From the NCBI GenBank assembly GCA_006176705.1, contig QRFJ01000058.1, positions 744,001 to 808,000 of the forward strand: DNA of 64,000 nucleotides, in the 5' to 3' direction. Source of the stretch: Cocos nucifera. Lineage: Eukaryota > Streptophyta > Magnoliopsida > Arecales > Arecaceae. Positions 12,201-21,832 of this stretch are shown here, piece by piece (the first letter of the stretch is position 1; the number at the start of each line of letters is the position of its first letter). A program made the translations under genes and the position numbers. Below the pieces are notes generated by a model. That model did no database searches, was not told the DNA's origin, and saw only the letters and a program-made list of their open reading frames with translations.

Positions 12201-15200
12201 TCATTATTTTTTTTGGAGTTTTAAGTAGTGGCCTACTAATGGTTGCTCAAATACTGGCCTTCTTTAACGGTTGCTAAAGTAGGCTGGCTCCCAACTTTAA
12301 GATTTTACTCTTCAATGATCTCAAGGACTATCACCGCCCAACTTTCTCTTGGAGAAATGTTTGTAGTAGTTCAATTGTGAGTTTGTCTGGATAATCATAA
12401 TTATCTTTTGCAAGATGGTGCCGCTTCTCTTTTTAAATATTTTGACCCTGTGCTTTAGAAGAGTTGAGGCAATGTTTGGTTACCTCCATATAAGTTTATC
12501 TGGAATGTTTGAGTAAACAAACAATTGAAGGTACTTTTGTTGAGAATCATTGGGTGTCCAATTAGGACTCTATTTATTTATTTATTTTGTATGTGTGTCC
12601 TATTTGAAATAGGACTTTATCTCTCTTGTTACTCTATTTGATTAAGAGTTGTGTTTTATTGTTTATTGTTTTTTGAGTTCAGGCAGGAGTTAAACTCTTA
12701 CCTATATAATGTCTGTTTAAAGGGATCATTGGTACTCTTTTAGGATATGGGAAGAAAGAGAGAGGAGAGATTATTTATGCATGTGGAGACTCTTTCGTGA
12801 AGCACCTTTGTGAGTTTTGATCGTTATTCTTCCGTGAATAAATTATTTTCTCTCCTAATTTTTTATTCTTCCATAATATTTTTTTGCGATTCTCTATAAA
12901 TATTTTTTTTGGTTTGGTGTTTGTTTTGGATCTTGGGCCGGCATGGTCGATCTACTACATGTAGCGTGCTGTTCTACATGGTATTAGAGCCATAAACTTA
13001 GAGATTGGTAATTCGTGCATTAGTAGCTTGGCGTGCTTGAAGAGCTTGTAGTAAATCATTTTGTGGTGGTGTAAACATGTGGATTTTTATTTGGTGATTC
13101 AAGAGTTGAATCATCATGGCTAAAGTTGCTACGATCAAAATATTGAACATCAATTATGTGTTTCAGAAGGCCTGCATCAAATTTTGTTTGATTGGAAAAG
13201 ATTTGTGGGAGGTCGTGAACGAGACAGATACAGTGAAGCCACCAGAAACTCCGAATAATGCAAAAGTGAGAAAAACATGGGAGACTAAAACTACAAACGC
13301 AATTTATATTCTTCTAAGAAATGTTGATGAAGATACTAGCATATTTAAGATATAGAGGAGCTGAAAATGATATGGGATATTCTTGCTGCTCTCTACTTAA
13401 AGACCAATGAGGCTTGACTTTAATTTTTGGAAAATGAGATTGGTGCTCTGAAACAAGGTAATCTTACAATCTCCCAATATTTTCTTAAAGGAAAAAAAAT
13501 TGTTTGATGAGCTTAGTTTGTTTGGTCCAAATTCTCGTTATGATGAAAATAAATAACATACTGTTAGTTCGTGGTTTGAATAAAGAGTATAGTGCTTGTA
13601 TGTTAGTCAGGATGGACTCAACAACCAACATTAGCAGAGTTGAAAAACATACTTGTTAATCAATAAGCCCTTAACACTCAAATGTGTAATTTGATGATAT
13701 CCCCTTAGAAAGAAGAGGCTTTATTTTTTGACAGTAAAAATAAAAACAAGAATAATTATTTTAAAAATTCGAAAAAAGGCAGTTGGAGAAGCTAGTACTC
13801 AGCTAATACTCAGATGTGTAATTTGATGATATCCCCTTAGAAAGAAGAGGCTTTATTTTTTGATAGTAAAAATAAAAACAAGAATAATTATTTTAAAAGT
13901 TCGAAAAAAAGGCAGTTGGAGAAGCTGAGAAGGACAAAAATCCTAATTAGAAGAAAAATTATAAATTCAAGGGAAATTGTAAAGGTGTAGAAAATTTGGT
14001 CACAAAATTCAAGATTACTATGTGAAGCTCAAACAGTCTAATGTTGCATCCTCTACATCAGAGTAAGGGGGAGAGAAGGAAATTGGTAATTGGGCTTGTA
14101 CAACTATTATTATTGATTCTAATCTTGATCATCAGCATGCATGTGTTTCTATTTCTCATGTGCCAGATATTGATTTTGCTCATAACTGAATTATTGATTC
14201 TGGGTGTTCTAATCATCCGACTGGTCAGAGAGATTTGATTCTGTGTGATTATACTGGTTCTGATGCTATTGCTACTGCCGATGATTCATTTTATCCTGTT
14301 AGAAGTGTTGGTGATTTATCTCTCACATCATCTATTAGTTTTTCTATTTCTGTGAATAATGTTTATTATGTGTCTAGCATGAAGAAAAATTTAATTTCTA
14401 TTTCACAAATCATGGATAAAGGGTATTTTGTTTTGTTTAGATCTGACACTATGGAGATTTATGCTAATGTTAAAGCTTCTAGAGGGCTTATTACTCAAGA
14501 CAAAAAGGTGAACAAGCTTTATGTTATGCTTGCTCATAATTCTTATGTTGATCGGACATTTAAACATGATACAGCTGATTTATGGTATGTTAGATTGGCC
14601 CATGTGAATTATAGATTTCAAGATATGCAGAGCAGGGGACTAGTTAATGGATTTCCTAAAATGAAGGTTAATACTAGCACTATTTGCATTGGATGCCAAT
14701 ATGGAAAGATGCATAAGCTATCTTTTAAAGAGGGTCAAAGAAGATCTTCTTGGCCATTATAGTTGATACATTCAGACCTCACAAGAAAGATTAGTACTCC
14801 ATCTTTCATTGGTTTGAGGTATATAGTTATTTTAATTGATAATTTCTCCAAATATAACTAGGTTTATTTTGTTAGAGAAAAATCAGAAGTATTTGAAAAA
14901 TTTTGTCAAATTTAAGAATTTGGTTGAAAATCTTTTTGAACTAAGAACCGATGGAGGTGGTGAATGTCTCAAAGGAATTCTCTAACTATTTAATCAATTG
15001 TGGCATACGTAGATAGTTTACTTGTCTAGATACTCTTGAACAGAACGGTATGATAAGGAGGAAGAACAAGCATCCATTTGAGACCCTTCGTAGTATGATT
15101 CATGCAAAGAATGTGAGACATGAATTCTAGGTAGAGTGCATGTAGGCAGCAGTTTATGTTCTTAATAGGACACCTTTGAGAAGTATTGATAACATGACTC

Positions 15201-18200
15201 CCTATGAAAAACTATTTGGAAATCATTTTGATATTTCTCATATGCACGTGTTTGGATGTGTTTGTTGTGTATGATTATGATGCATTTTCTAATAAGCTAG
15301 ATAAGAAGTTTGTTAGATGTATGTTTCTTGATTATGATGAAGCTAGAAAATGTTGGAGGTATATTAATCGTGAGACGATGAAGATCTATGTCTGCGGACA
15401 CGTTATTTTTTATGAGACCTCTTCTTGATGGTCTTTTGATGGGTCCTTCTTAGTTAATGAGTTTAGATCAGTTTCTGATAAGGACAGAGTATCTCGGAAA
15501 GATATTGTTCTTGGAAATATTGGTGAGCCTTCTTCACTTTTTGTAGCTTCTTCAACTAAATCGTTAGTTTTCTCTACCTACTTTAGATGCTCATAAAAGT
15601 CCATGGAAAATTGGTGTACATGCTTCAAATTCTTAAAGAAGAAGAAGATACAAAGTAACTTGAAGATGAACCTGAAGTTTTCAAGGATCCATCACCATTA
15701 CAGAGAAGCAAGAGAAAGAAGAAACCAATGGATATGTATGGCGATTGGGATTATTCCTTTATTACTTATTGTTATGCTTGTACTGTTGTTGGTCATCTTG
15801 AACCCATGTCATATGATGAGGCCAAGGGCATTGGTGTTTGGGAGGATGCCATGAAAGAAGAGATTTCAGCTTTTAAAAAGAACGAGACTTAGGATTTGGT
15901 CCCTTAGTGGTGTTTCTTCGATTTTTGTAAGTGGGTTTATAAGGTGAAAAAGAAGAGTGATGATTCTATTGAACGCTACAAAGCTAGGCTTCTAGCAAGA
16001 GGATTTTCACAAAAGTATAAAGTTGATTTTGACAAGATCTTTAGTCCGGTTGCAAAATTAACTACCGTTGGAGTGCTTATTTCTTTAGCAGCTAGTGAGG
16101 GATGATTTTTATGACAGATGGATGTCAAGAATGCTTTCGTATACGATGATCTTGACAAGGATATTTATATATTATAGCCTCCTAGTATTGTTGACTCTGC
16201 TCATTCTGAGTTGTTTGCAAACTTAAAAAAAGCTTTATATAGTCTCAAGCAGGCGCCTAGAGCATGGTATGAAAAATTGTAAAATATTTATTATTTTTTG
16301 ATTATTCTCTATCTTCTGTAGATTGTAGTTTATTTATAAAATATACTAGCAGAGGTGTGGAATTATTTGCTTATATGTTGATGATCTGATTATTACAGCG
16401 ATGATGTTGATGAAATCTGCAGTGTTCGTGGATAGTTATCTGATTTGAGATGAAAGAACTTGGTGAATTAAGATATTTTCTTGGCATTGAAGTAGCTAAA
16501 CTTAAGGATGGCTATTTTATTTGTTAAAAAAAATATGCTCTTGATTTATTAAATAAGTATGGACTGACTAATTGCAAGCCTATGTGGATCCCAATTGAAT
16601 CAAATTTAAAGTTGAGTAAAGAGAAGGGCAAACTTCTTGATGATCCTACCATGTATGGACAAGTCGTGGGCAGTTTGATTTATGACTATCACAAGGCTAT
16701 CTTATGCGGTTGGTATTGTCAGTAGATATATGCAGCATCCTCGGTGGCTACATCTTGATGCTGTTTTATGGATCTTAAGGTATATTGCTAAGGTTGTTGA
16801 TTATGGCATATTATATACTAATAATTCTTCAGTTAGCTTAGTAGGTTTTATAGATTCAGACTATGTTGGTGATGTAGACACATGTAGGTCTATCATCAAT
16901 TATTCTTTTAGCTTGGGATCTGGTATTATTTCTTGATGTTGCAAAAAACAACGTACTGTTGCATTATCTTCTACAGAGGCAGAGAATCGTGCGGCCATGA
17001 TGGCAACTCAGGAGTTGACTTAGCTTATGAGATTGTTTGATGGTTTATGTCAAAATGCTGACTATATTGTTCTTCTTTATTATGATAATGAGAGAGCAAT
17101 CCGATTGGCAAGGAATTCAGTGTTTCCTACAAGGACAAAGCATATTGAGGTTCATCATCACTTTATTGGAGAGAAAATTACAGATGAAGAGGTTGATTTG
17201 CTTCTAGTTTCAAAGAAAGACCAGCTAGTGGATATCTTCACCAAGGAATTAGCGGTCGAGCGGTTTGAAGACGTGCAGTACGCTTGGCATTGTCAGTATA
17301 TACTTCGCAATGAGGGGGAGTGTTGAGAATCATTGCATGTCCAACTAGGATTCTATTCATTCATTTATTTATTTTGTGTATGTTTTATCTGAAATAGGAC
17401 GTTATCTCTATTGTTACCCTATTTAATTAAGAGTTGTGTTTTAGTAGATTTTGTTTTCTGAGTTCAGGTAGGAGTTAAACTCCCACGAATATGATGTCTA
17501 TTTGAAAGGACCATTAGTGTCTTTTTTATAGTGTGGGAAAAAATGAGGAAAGATTATTTGTGTGTGTGGAAACTCTTTTAAGAGGCATCTTTGTGAGTTC
17601 TGGTTTTTATTCTTCTTTGAATAAATCAATTTTCTCTCCTAATTTTTTGTTCTTCCAAATTTTTTTCGCGATTCTCTACAAATATTTTTTTTGTTTGGTG
17701 TTTGTTTTGGATCTTGGGCCGGCACGGTCGATCTACTATGCGTAGCATGTCGTTCTACAACTTTTTCCTCTTTAATCTAGAAAGTCTGTTCAGCTAAAAT
17801 AGCCAAATACTCTAACCAGGTTAAGTACCTAAAAGGTGCTTTCAGCTATTCTGAAATCTAAAATTACCCTTTCAATTTCTGCTTTATGGGAATGCCGAAA
17901 AGGTTGCTTGGCTGGATAAAAAGGTTGGGTAAAGGAACTTTTCTTCAGGTTTATTTCTAGTTATTCATGAAACCGGCAGGGTCTTAGTGATGGCATGGTA
18001 ATTATACCTCTACATTCTCCAGTGTCAGAAGTTGGCCTGGTGAGTTGCTTTAGGTGATAAGCGTGTGATGTAAATGTTGGCTACCATGCATGGATCCGTT
18101 TGTTACAGGTAACAAGAATATTAAGGATATTATTTTCTTGTTTTTGAATGTATGCGGGCATGGTATGTTTGTTTCAATATCTTAACCATCCTACTTTTGC

Positions 18201-21200
18201 AAGCATGATTAAAATACCTATTAATGCTGTCCCTATGCTAATTAAGTAGAACCCTATCTTCACACATCTTTCATATTTGGAATGGCATTAGTTTTGTTGC
18301 TAGAAGGCTTATTGATTGTGGTTATATAGAGTCATGTTATCATCAACTTCCATCTCTTGTTAATTATTTTGATGGCAATGTAATATCAACCACTCCTTTT
18401 ATGATTATGGATTGTATGGCCCTATTTTCATGGCAGTATGATGTATTATTTTTGGCAACAAACTTGGCAGGTTTCACCACTTCCTATAAATGTTCGTTCA
18501 TCAATTTATCATATATTAATTGTATTTTCAGGACGTTGTATATTAGGAGTGTGGCATCATGGTTCTGCTCTTCAACCATGCAAATGTCCCATATGTCGGC
18601 GTTTGATAACTTTGCTGGTACCTACTGATGCTGCACTAAGTCAACGCCATGATCTGGAAGCTAGTCAAGTTCTGGTAGACATAAGGAAGTACAATCGTTT
18701 GTTTGGTGGAGCTCCAAGCAGCCTCGTTCAGGTATATTTCCTGTACATACCAACTTCTATCAAGGCCATCAGATTTTAGTGTCTATGACTTATTTGGATT
18801 TGAATTGCATGATAGACCCTTGCCATATGTTCTCTTATATTCTGCTAATGTTACCTAGACACTAGCATCTAGCTCCACGGGTCTATGTTAGACATGTATC
18901 TTGGTCGGATATGTGTCAGGCACTTGGATGCCAATCAAATTCTTCAGTTTCAGTTATTAAAGATCGTTGGTGAGTTGGACTCTTCCAATAATGACTTTAG
19001 ATGTGAACTTTTGTTCTCTTAGATGTTGGTCAAGGACGTGCGTACGAAAATGACTTTGTGAAAATATGATATTTCTTCTCTCTTAAAAGAAATATCATAT
19101 CTGTTAATATCCTTGGGCTAATCTGGAAGTTTGGATGAGACATGTAGATTGAAAGAGCTTAAATAGTAATATCTTTTAAAATTTCTTACAATATTTTAAA
19201 AATATAAATACATAATTTATATAAGTTTGTTAGTTTCTGGCTTGTCCCTATACACACACACACACACACACATACATATATATATTTTATTTTTTTTGTT
19301 TTTGCCCCCCCCAGCCTTTTGGAGATTCAGATGCTTGGATAAATGTCTGAATCTGAATTTTGCTTCTATGTCCATATCACACTATATTCTGGTGCATAAA
19401 AAGGCTTTTTGGAGTTTTACAGGATTGACTTCAACCATCAGCATATTCTTCATGGGAAAAAGGAAATGCTTCTGGTAATTCTAACATATGCGGAATGGCT
19501 TTTTGTGAGGAAAGTGTCAGGGAACAAACTAGTCTGCTTCTTATTTTTATTGGACCATTTGCTCCTGTTTTTCTTGAATGATAAGCATCAAGCCTTAACC
19601 AACTATACATGGTTTCATTTATAATTTTTCTTTATTAGTTTCTATTGAAGGCCATTAAATTCTTGAATCATAAAAGGACAACTTTTTTTCTTTAGATTTG
19701 GGCTCCTTTTTTTGTTGCCAAATTTTCTATTCCCCATTGCACCACCTTTCAAAGCAAGTCATGAGGATGATTCCCATATTTTTATTGAAAATTATCTACA
19801 ACATCAGTAGCAAATGCTTAATAATTGATAGATGATTAATCATATCTCTTCCATTAAGTGCAAGTATTTGCTATATAACTAAAATTTCCATTAAATGCAA
19901 GATACATTTCTGTTTCTTTAGTTTTGTTTTTAAAGTTCAATTGAATAATCATCATCTTCATCATCCTCACTATTTTTGTTTCTTTAGTTTTCATTTTAAA
20001 ATTCAATTGAATGGTACATTTTTTTTGCTTCAGTTATCTTTTGGGTTTAACTAATAATCTCCTTTTAGATCCTAGCTGCATGACTCTCCAGCACCATGTC
20101 TGTATCTGAGTTTCAAAGTTCTGATTCTGACATTTCTGTTTCTTATAGTTGTGTTTTCAATGGCCATCCTCATCATTGTCAGCATTATCTCTATTACTTT
20201 AGTTATGCTTTTAAAGTTCAATTGAATGCTACATATTGTTGGCCTCATTGCTTTTTGGATTTAACTAATAAATCTCCTGTTAGATCCTAGTTGCATGATT
20301 CTTTAAAACCGTGTTCCGAGTTTCAAAGCTCTGATTCTGACATCACATTTCTTAAATTTTCCTCAGAGGTTGTGGGACCTTCCATTTTTCATTCGGAGGT
20401 TGTCAAGAGAACTGATGGACCCTCAAAGGTCACTTCCTCTGGTCGTCAGGGCACGAGTGATTTTTGCAGTAAGTTCATATGAAAGATAATTCCACTGGAC
20501 GTTTTAAGTCACTGCAATGAGAAATTGCCATGTATCTTTCCTTCTACCTGCATTTGTTTAATTCAGGGATGTGTAGGTTGTTTTAAGACATAAGCATCAG
20601 AGTTGAATTCTGACTAGTCTGCGTTTGACTTGACAAGAACAAAAAAAAGAAGAAAAAAAAGAAAAAAAGAAAAAAAAAAGAAGAATTCAGGAACTGGTTG
20701 TACATTCTTATGGTTTAATCGAATACAAAATGCTACTTGTTAGAAAATTAAAACTTTCAGTATAAAGAAAATCAATTGATTTCTTTGACCATTTTTATCA
20801 TGCGCCAGAAAGACGATCTTTGTTATTTATGTTGTTATTAATTAAAAATATATCTAACTTTATGCTAGGAACTTCCAAGGGTCTGACATGGCAAATCAGT
20901 GTAACATAGGATATGGGTCATCTCATCTTTCTGTTGATTCAGGCTGCATTGTGTAGGATAAATATTAGTCTTACGCTCTTAGCATTGTTGGTATTTGTTT
21001 CTTGTGTCTAGGGTTTATGTAAGGTGCATGTTCTTTCCTAGAAAACTAGCACTGGAAGCTAGATTTCCCAGATCTGACTTTAGAGTTGATAGTCTCATCA
21101 AAGCTATGTATATTCTTTTTGGTACATAAATAAGTATTAGTCTGTACCAACACCCATACATTGACATACACTAAAACAGAGCTTAATTAATATTCTAGGA

Positions 21201-21769
21201 GTTTGGAACCTAAATTTTATTTTATCTGAAAGGACCTCTCTCGCTCTCTTGTCAATCATCCTTTCCAATCATCTACCCCTGTTTATTCCTGTCATGGTTT
21301 TGGAAACCTTATTTTTCCCCCCAATACTTATTTTAAATGGATGCGTAGCCCTCAAATGCAAGCAAATTTGTTTTGTTTGTTTGGATCTACATCTATCAAT
21401 TTAGATTTCTTTTAATCTTTGGGCTAATGCCTGGGTCTCAAGGTGTGATTACTGTTTTTTTTATTTTCTATTTTATGGCTAACTGATATCTAAATTGTAG
21501 ATGGTACTTAGTGCGATCTATGTATTTAGCCCAGTGGACATTCTTCCAGAAGGTAATGCAACATTTAATTGATTCCCGTAAGAGTTTCTACTTTCTAGTA
21601 TTTGGTGACATCATCTATTGTATTTTTAATATCATCTGTATATTCTTTTCATACAGGAGTTTTGGGGTTAGTGGGTTTGTTGGATGATTTCTTCATCCTA
21701 CTGATTGTTTTTCTTCACCTGGCTGCTATATATCGATCGCTACTTGTTTATCGCCATGGAGGCTTTTGA
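132..21769 (+). CDS. RNF170: RNF170-like RING-type E3 ubiquitin ligase (five exons)
   Basis: The joined exons 132-222, 18532-18731, 20367-20468, 21501-21552 and 21657-21769 make 558 bases, 185 residues plus TGA. Every junction is GT-AG and phases match. The RING finger is C3HC4: C10, C13, C25, H27, C30, C33, C49, C52. It is followed by a helical linker (residues about 65-130, including the MDPQRSLPLV stretch) and a hydrophobic C-terminus from about residue 132 holding SPVDILPEG and GLLDD, the pattern of a DUF1232 domain with two membrane segments. In animals RNF170 is an ER-membrane ubiquitin ligase acting in ER-associated degradation; the plant relatives are little studied, so location and activity here are inferred. 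The start at 132 is chosen because it directly precedes the RING and plant homologues are of similar length. All exons are open and undamaged, although intron 1 is 18.3 kb and full of retroelements. Confidence 0.93.
681..1856. repeat. Local tandem duplication, two diverged copies of about 560 bp
   Basis: The copy at about 681-1248 is repeated at about 1309-1856. Both begin with gagaatttga, pass through the shared string attacagttagggttcctg, and end with ccatttgt-actgt. They differ by scattered substitutions and small indels, so the duplication is old. No coding potential was seen. Confidence 0.85.
1857..3787. other. Intron sequence without a gene; low-complexity and G-rich stretches
   Basis: No coding exon is recognisable here. 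The part at about 2938-3050 is rich in ggtac/ggtat words and resembles the end of a dispersed repeat. It is followed by GAGAGGG-type purine runs (3180-3250) and G runs (3376-3421). The opposite-strand open frame over this stretch is proline- and serine-rich because of those runs and is not a gene. A near-identical 8-base string (gcattaaa at 2919, gcattaag at 3643) flanks the repeat-like part and might be a target duplication, but no terminal inverted repeat was found. Confidence 0.4.
3793..4776 (+). repeat. TG1 5' LTR (984 bp)
   Basis: It starts TGTTG and ends CAACA. It is GC-rich between about 3930 and 4200, which produces long overlapping open frames on both strands that are not genes. A TTTAAAAGG string near 4372 is a possible TATA element. 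Near the end, 4748-4757 carries a damaged copy of a primer-binding-site-like word. Confidence 0.88.
4843..6168 (+). pseudogene. TG1 gag and aspartic-protease remnant
   Basis: The frame beginning with ATG at 4843 encodes a Copia gag N-terminus (motif NGFDGKGNFSLWQARVKDIL). The same frame continues to 6168 broken by stops near 5098, 5170 and 5692, plus a short stretch (about 5740-5815) readable only in another frame. A zinc knuckle of the CX2CX4HX4C type (CYRCDELRHRVKDC) lies at about 5539-5580. A protease-like region starts near 5697 with the word MDSAY where Copia proteases usually have an aspartate-serine/threonine-glycine or -alanine core. It is followed by the typical block ending in KVMHGSRMVLRG. 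A short basic tail then ends the frame at 6168 where a full element would continue into the integrase. As it stands the copy cannot make an intact protein. Confidence 0.8.
6309..7209 (+). repeat. TG1 3' LTR (901 bp)
   Basis: It matches the 5' LTR from TGTTGAGAAAAG to CCCAACA. It is about 80 bases shorter, mainly because part of the GC-rich block is missing. A clean TGGTATCAGA word, normally the primer binding site outside an LTR, lies inside it at 7181-7190. Confidence 0.87.
7215..8772. repeat. Intron spacer with a GGATAT-rich repeat (about 7280-7735)
   Basis: The stretch is dense in ggatat and atatcc words in both orientations, so it can fold on itself imperfectly. This looks like a dispersed non-autonomous DNA transposon or a degenerate satellite-like repeat, but no clean terminal inverted repeats were found. 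The rest, 7740-8772, holds nothing recognisable. Confidence 0.4.
8773..9678 (+). repeat. TG2 5' LTR (906 bp)
   Basis: It begins TGTTGAGAAAAACATC and contains the ccatgatgagga and gcatgccccatggagg words shared with the other LTR. Its last base pair has mutated from CA to TA. The PBS follows directly. Confidence 0.82.
9756..11190 (+). pseudogene. TG2 gag and protease remnant
   Basis: Near 9765 the frame gives INRYNGKSNFFLWQAMVKDV, the same gag N-terminus as TG1, but a stop follows by 9899. A zinc knuckle (CYRCDELGHRIKDC) lies at about 10429-10470. The protease-like start (ILDSAYWHHVCC) occurs twice because an 84-bp block is tandemly duplicated (10557-10640 and 10641-10724). The downstream block corresponding to the region before Copia integrase is present at about 10800-10990, but it is shifted between frames. 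Several stops and frameshifts make this copy non-coding. Confidence 0.75.
10557..10724 (+). repeat. 84-bp tandem duplication over the protease motif of TG2
   Basis: Two direct copies, each starting gataagatatctacttctcag, follow one another without a gap. The unit is 28 codons long and so would keep the frame. TG1 has a single copy. Confidence 0.85.
11340..12187 (+). repeat. TG2 3' LTR (848 bp)
   Basis: It aligns with 8773-9678 throughout and ends GTATCACGACA. The word TGGTATCA lies inside the LTR end at 12175-12182. It is followed by the tttggt target duplication. Confidence 0.82.
12188..12537. other. Intron spacer between TG2 and C3; nothing recognised
   Basis: This is A/T-rich intron sequence with no open frame or repeat that I recognise. 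It ends with the acttt target site of the next element. Confidence 0.6.
12538..12978 (+). repeat. C3 5' LTR (441 bp)
   Basis: It starts TGTTGAGAATCATTG and ends GTTCTACA. Its mate is 17321-17759. Confidence 0.92.
13116..14040 (+). pseudogene. C3 gag remnant
   Basis: The frame from ATG 13116 to 13355 gives an open 79-residue gag N-terminus (includes LIGKDLWEVVNETDTV). Further gag sequence follows in shifted frames. A zinc knuckle-like segment (CRKFGHKIQDYY) near 13985-14025 has lost its last cysteine to tyrosine. A block of about 130 bp is tandemly duplicated here (13682-13800 and 13814-13928), which has disrupted the basic C-terminal part of gag. Confidence 0.78.
14041..15430 (+). pseudogene. 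C3 protease and integrase remnant
   Basis: The protease core IIDSGCSNHPTG lies near 14190-14230. The pre-integrase zinc-binding region (LWYVRLAHVNYRFQDMQSRG) is at about 14580-14640, and CIGCQYGKMHKL follows at about 14688. The integrase core is recognisable from IHSDL (about 14765) through IDNFSKYN to about 15250, in several frames. Stops at 14760 and elsewhere and multiple frameshifts make it non-functional. Confidence 0.8.
15850..17326 (+). pseudogene. C3 reverse transcriptase and RNase H remnant
   Basis: The reverse transcriptase starts around 15860 and includes a region reading ARLLARGFSQKYKVDFDKIF and the catalytic LYVDDLIIT box near 16370-16400. The RNase H follows from about 16680: a DSDYVGDVDTC motif near 16855, STEAE near 16970, and the C-terminal TKHIEVHHHFIGEKI block. 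It ends at the TGA at about 17324, just inside the 3' LTR. Several in-frame stops and shifts are present. Confidence 0.85.
17321..17759 (+). repeat. C3 3' LTR (439 bp)
   Basis: It pairs with 12538-12978 over its full length, with substitutions and small indels visible in nearly every 60-base line. Confidence 0.92.
17765..18531. other. Distal part of intron 1; nothing recognised
   Basis: This is ordinary A/T-rich intron sequence leading to the pyrimidine tract and CAG acceptor at 18531. No repeat or exon was recognised. Confidence 0.6.
18532..18731 (+). CDS. RNF170: RNF170-like exon 2 (second half of RING finger)
   Basis: It completes the glycine codon and encodes C33, the WHHGSALQPC segment, and the final RING pair in CKCPICRR. 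A charged linker ends at SSLVQ, followed by a GTATAT donor. There are 200 coding bases, all open. Confidence 0.94.
19251..19286. repeat. (AC)n-(AT)n microsatellite in intron 2
   Basis: About ten AC units are followed by a short AT run and then a T-rich tract, with a C run at 19307-19314. It may be variable in length between individuals. Confidence 0.9.
19909..20350. repeat. Imperfect tandem repeat, unit about 200 bp, next to exon 3
   Basis: The segment at about 19978-20130 (ttctttagtt, attcaattgaatg, taactaataat, tttagatcctagctgcatga, gagtttcaaa, gttctgattctgacat) recurs at about 20190-20350 in the same order. A shorter third copy of the beginning is at 19909-19945. The last copy ends about 15 bases before the exon 3 acceptor, so the branch-point region is part of the repeat. 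Confidence 0.75.
20367..20468 (+). CDS. RNF170: RNF170-like exon 3
   Basis: There are 34 codons in phase 0 between a CCTCAG acceptor and a GTAAGT donor. They encode RLWDLPFFIRRL, then MDPQRSLPLV and RARVIFA. This is the conserved linker between the RING and the membrane domain in RNF170 relatives. It is too short for standard ORF calling and was found by homology and splice sites. Confidence 0.92.
20469..21500 (+). other. Intron 3, with an A-rich run at 20639-20685
   Basis: GTAAGT donor and ATTGTAG acceptor. An AAAAG-type purine microsatellite lies at 20639-20685. No other feature was seen. Confidence 0.85.
21501..21552 (+). CDS. RNF170: RNF170-like exon 4
   Basis: The 52 bases encode MVLSAIYVFSPVDILPE plus one base of the next glycine codon. 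This is the first hydrophobic stretch and the SPVDILP signature of DUF1232. The donor GTAATG is slightly non-consensus. Confidence 0.92.
21657..21769 (+). CDS. RNF170: RNF170-like exon 5 and stop codon
   Basis: After an ATACAG acceptor it encodes VLGLVGLLDDFFILLIVFLH, then LAAIYRSLLVYRHGGF and TGA. This is the second membrane segment with the DUF1232 LLDD motif and a short basic tail. Confidence 0.93.
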
Positions 21770-21826
21770 ATTAAATGGTTGTTCATGGTCTAGACATTGT
21801 GTGCATCGTGTAGAACTTATTTTGCC

Positions 21827-21832
21827 AATAAA
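21827..21832 (+). terminator. Candidate polyadenylation signal AATAAA
   Basis: The hexamer lies 58 bases after the stop codon. It fits a short 3' untranslated region, but other A/T-rich signals downstream could be used instead. Confidence 0.5.

Larger units (their letters stand above)
12538..17759 (+). mobile_element. C3: full-length, decayed Copia retrotransposon, 5.2 kb
   Basis: LTRs are 12538-12978 and 17321-17759, flanked by the 5-bp target duplication acttt (12533-12537 and 17760-17764). The primer binding site TGGTATTAGAGCC (12979-12991) fits the initiator methionine tRNA. A polypurine tract, aatgagggggag, ends at 17320. The internal order is gag, protease, integrase, reverse transcriptase, RNase H, which defines Ty1/copia. 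All domains are broken by stops and frameshifts and the two LTRs differ at many positions, so this is an old, inactive insertion. Confidence 0.93.
223..18531 (+). other. Intron 1 of the RNF170-like gene, 18.3 kb
   Basis: The donor is GTGAGA at 223 and the acceptor is TTTTCAG ending at 18531, with a pyrimidine-rich run just upstream. The intron interrupts a glycine codon between RING ligands C30 and C33. It contains a local tandem duplication and three complete LTR retrotransposons (3793-7209, 8773-12187, 12538-17759), all in the same orientation as the gene. These three account for about 12 kb of its length. Confidence 0.9.
18732..20366 (+). other. Intron 2 of the RNF170-like gene
   Basis: GTATAT donor and CCTCAG acceptor. 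It contains an (AC)n/(AT)n microsatellite and a tandem repeat close to the acceptor. Confidence 0.88.

Noticed and set aside
18401..18628. 75-residue frame overlapping exon 2 in another frame
   Set aside because: Exon 2 is defined by splice sites and the RING motif in a different frame; this one is a shadow.
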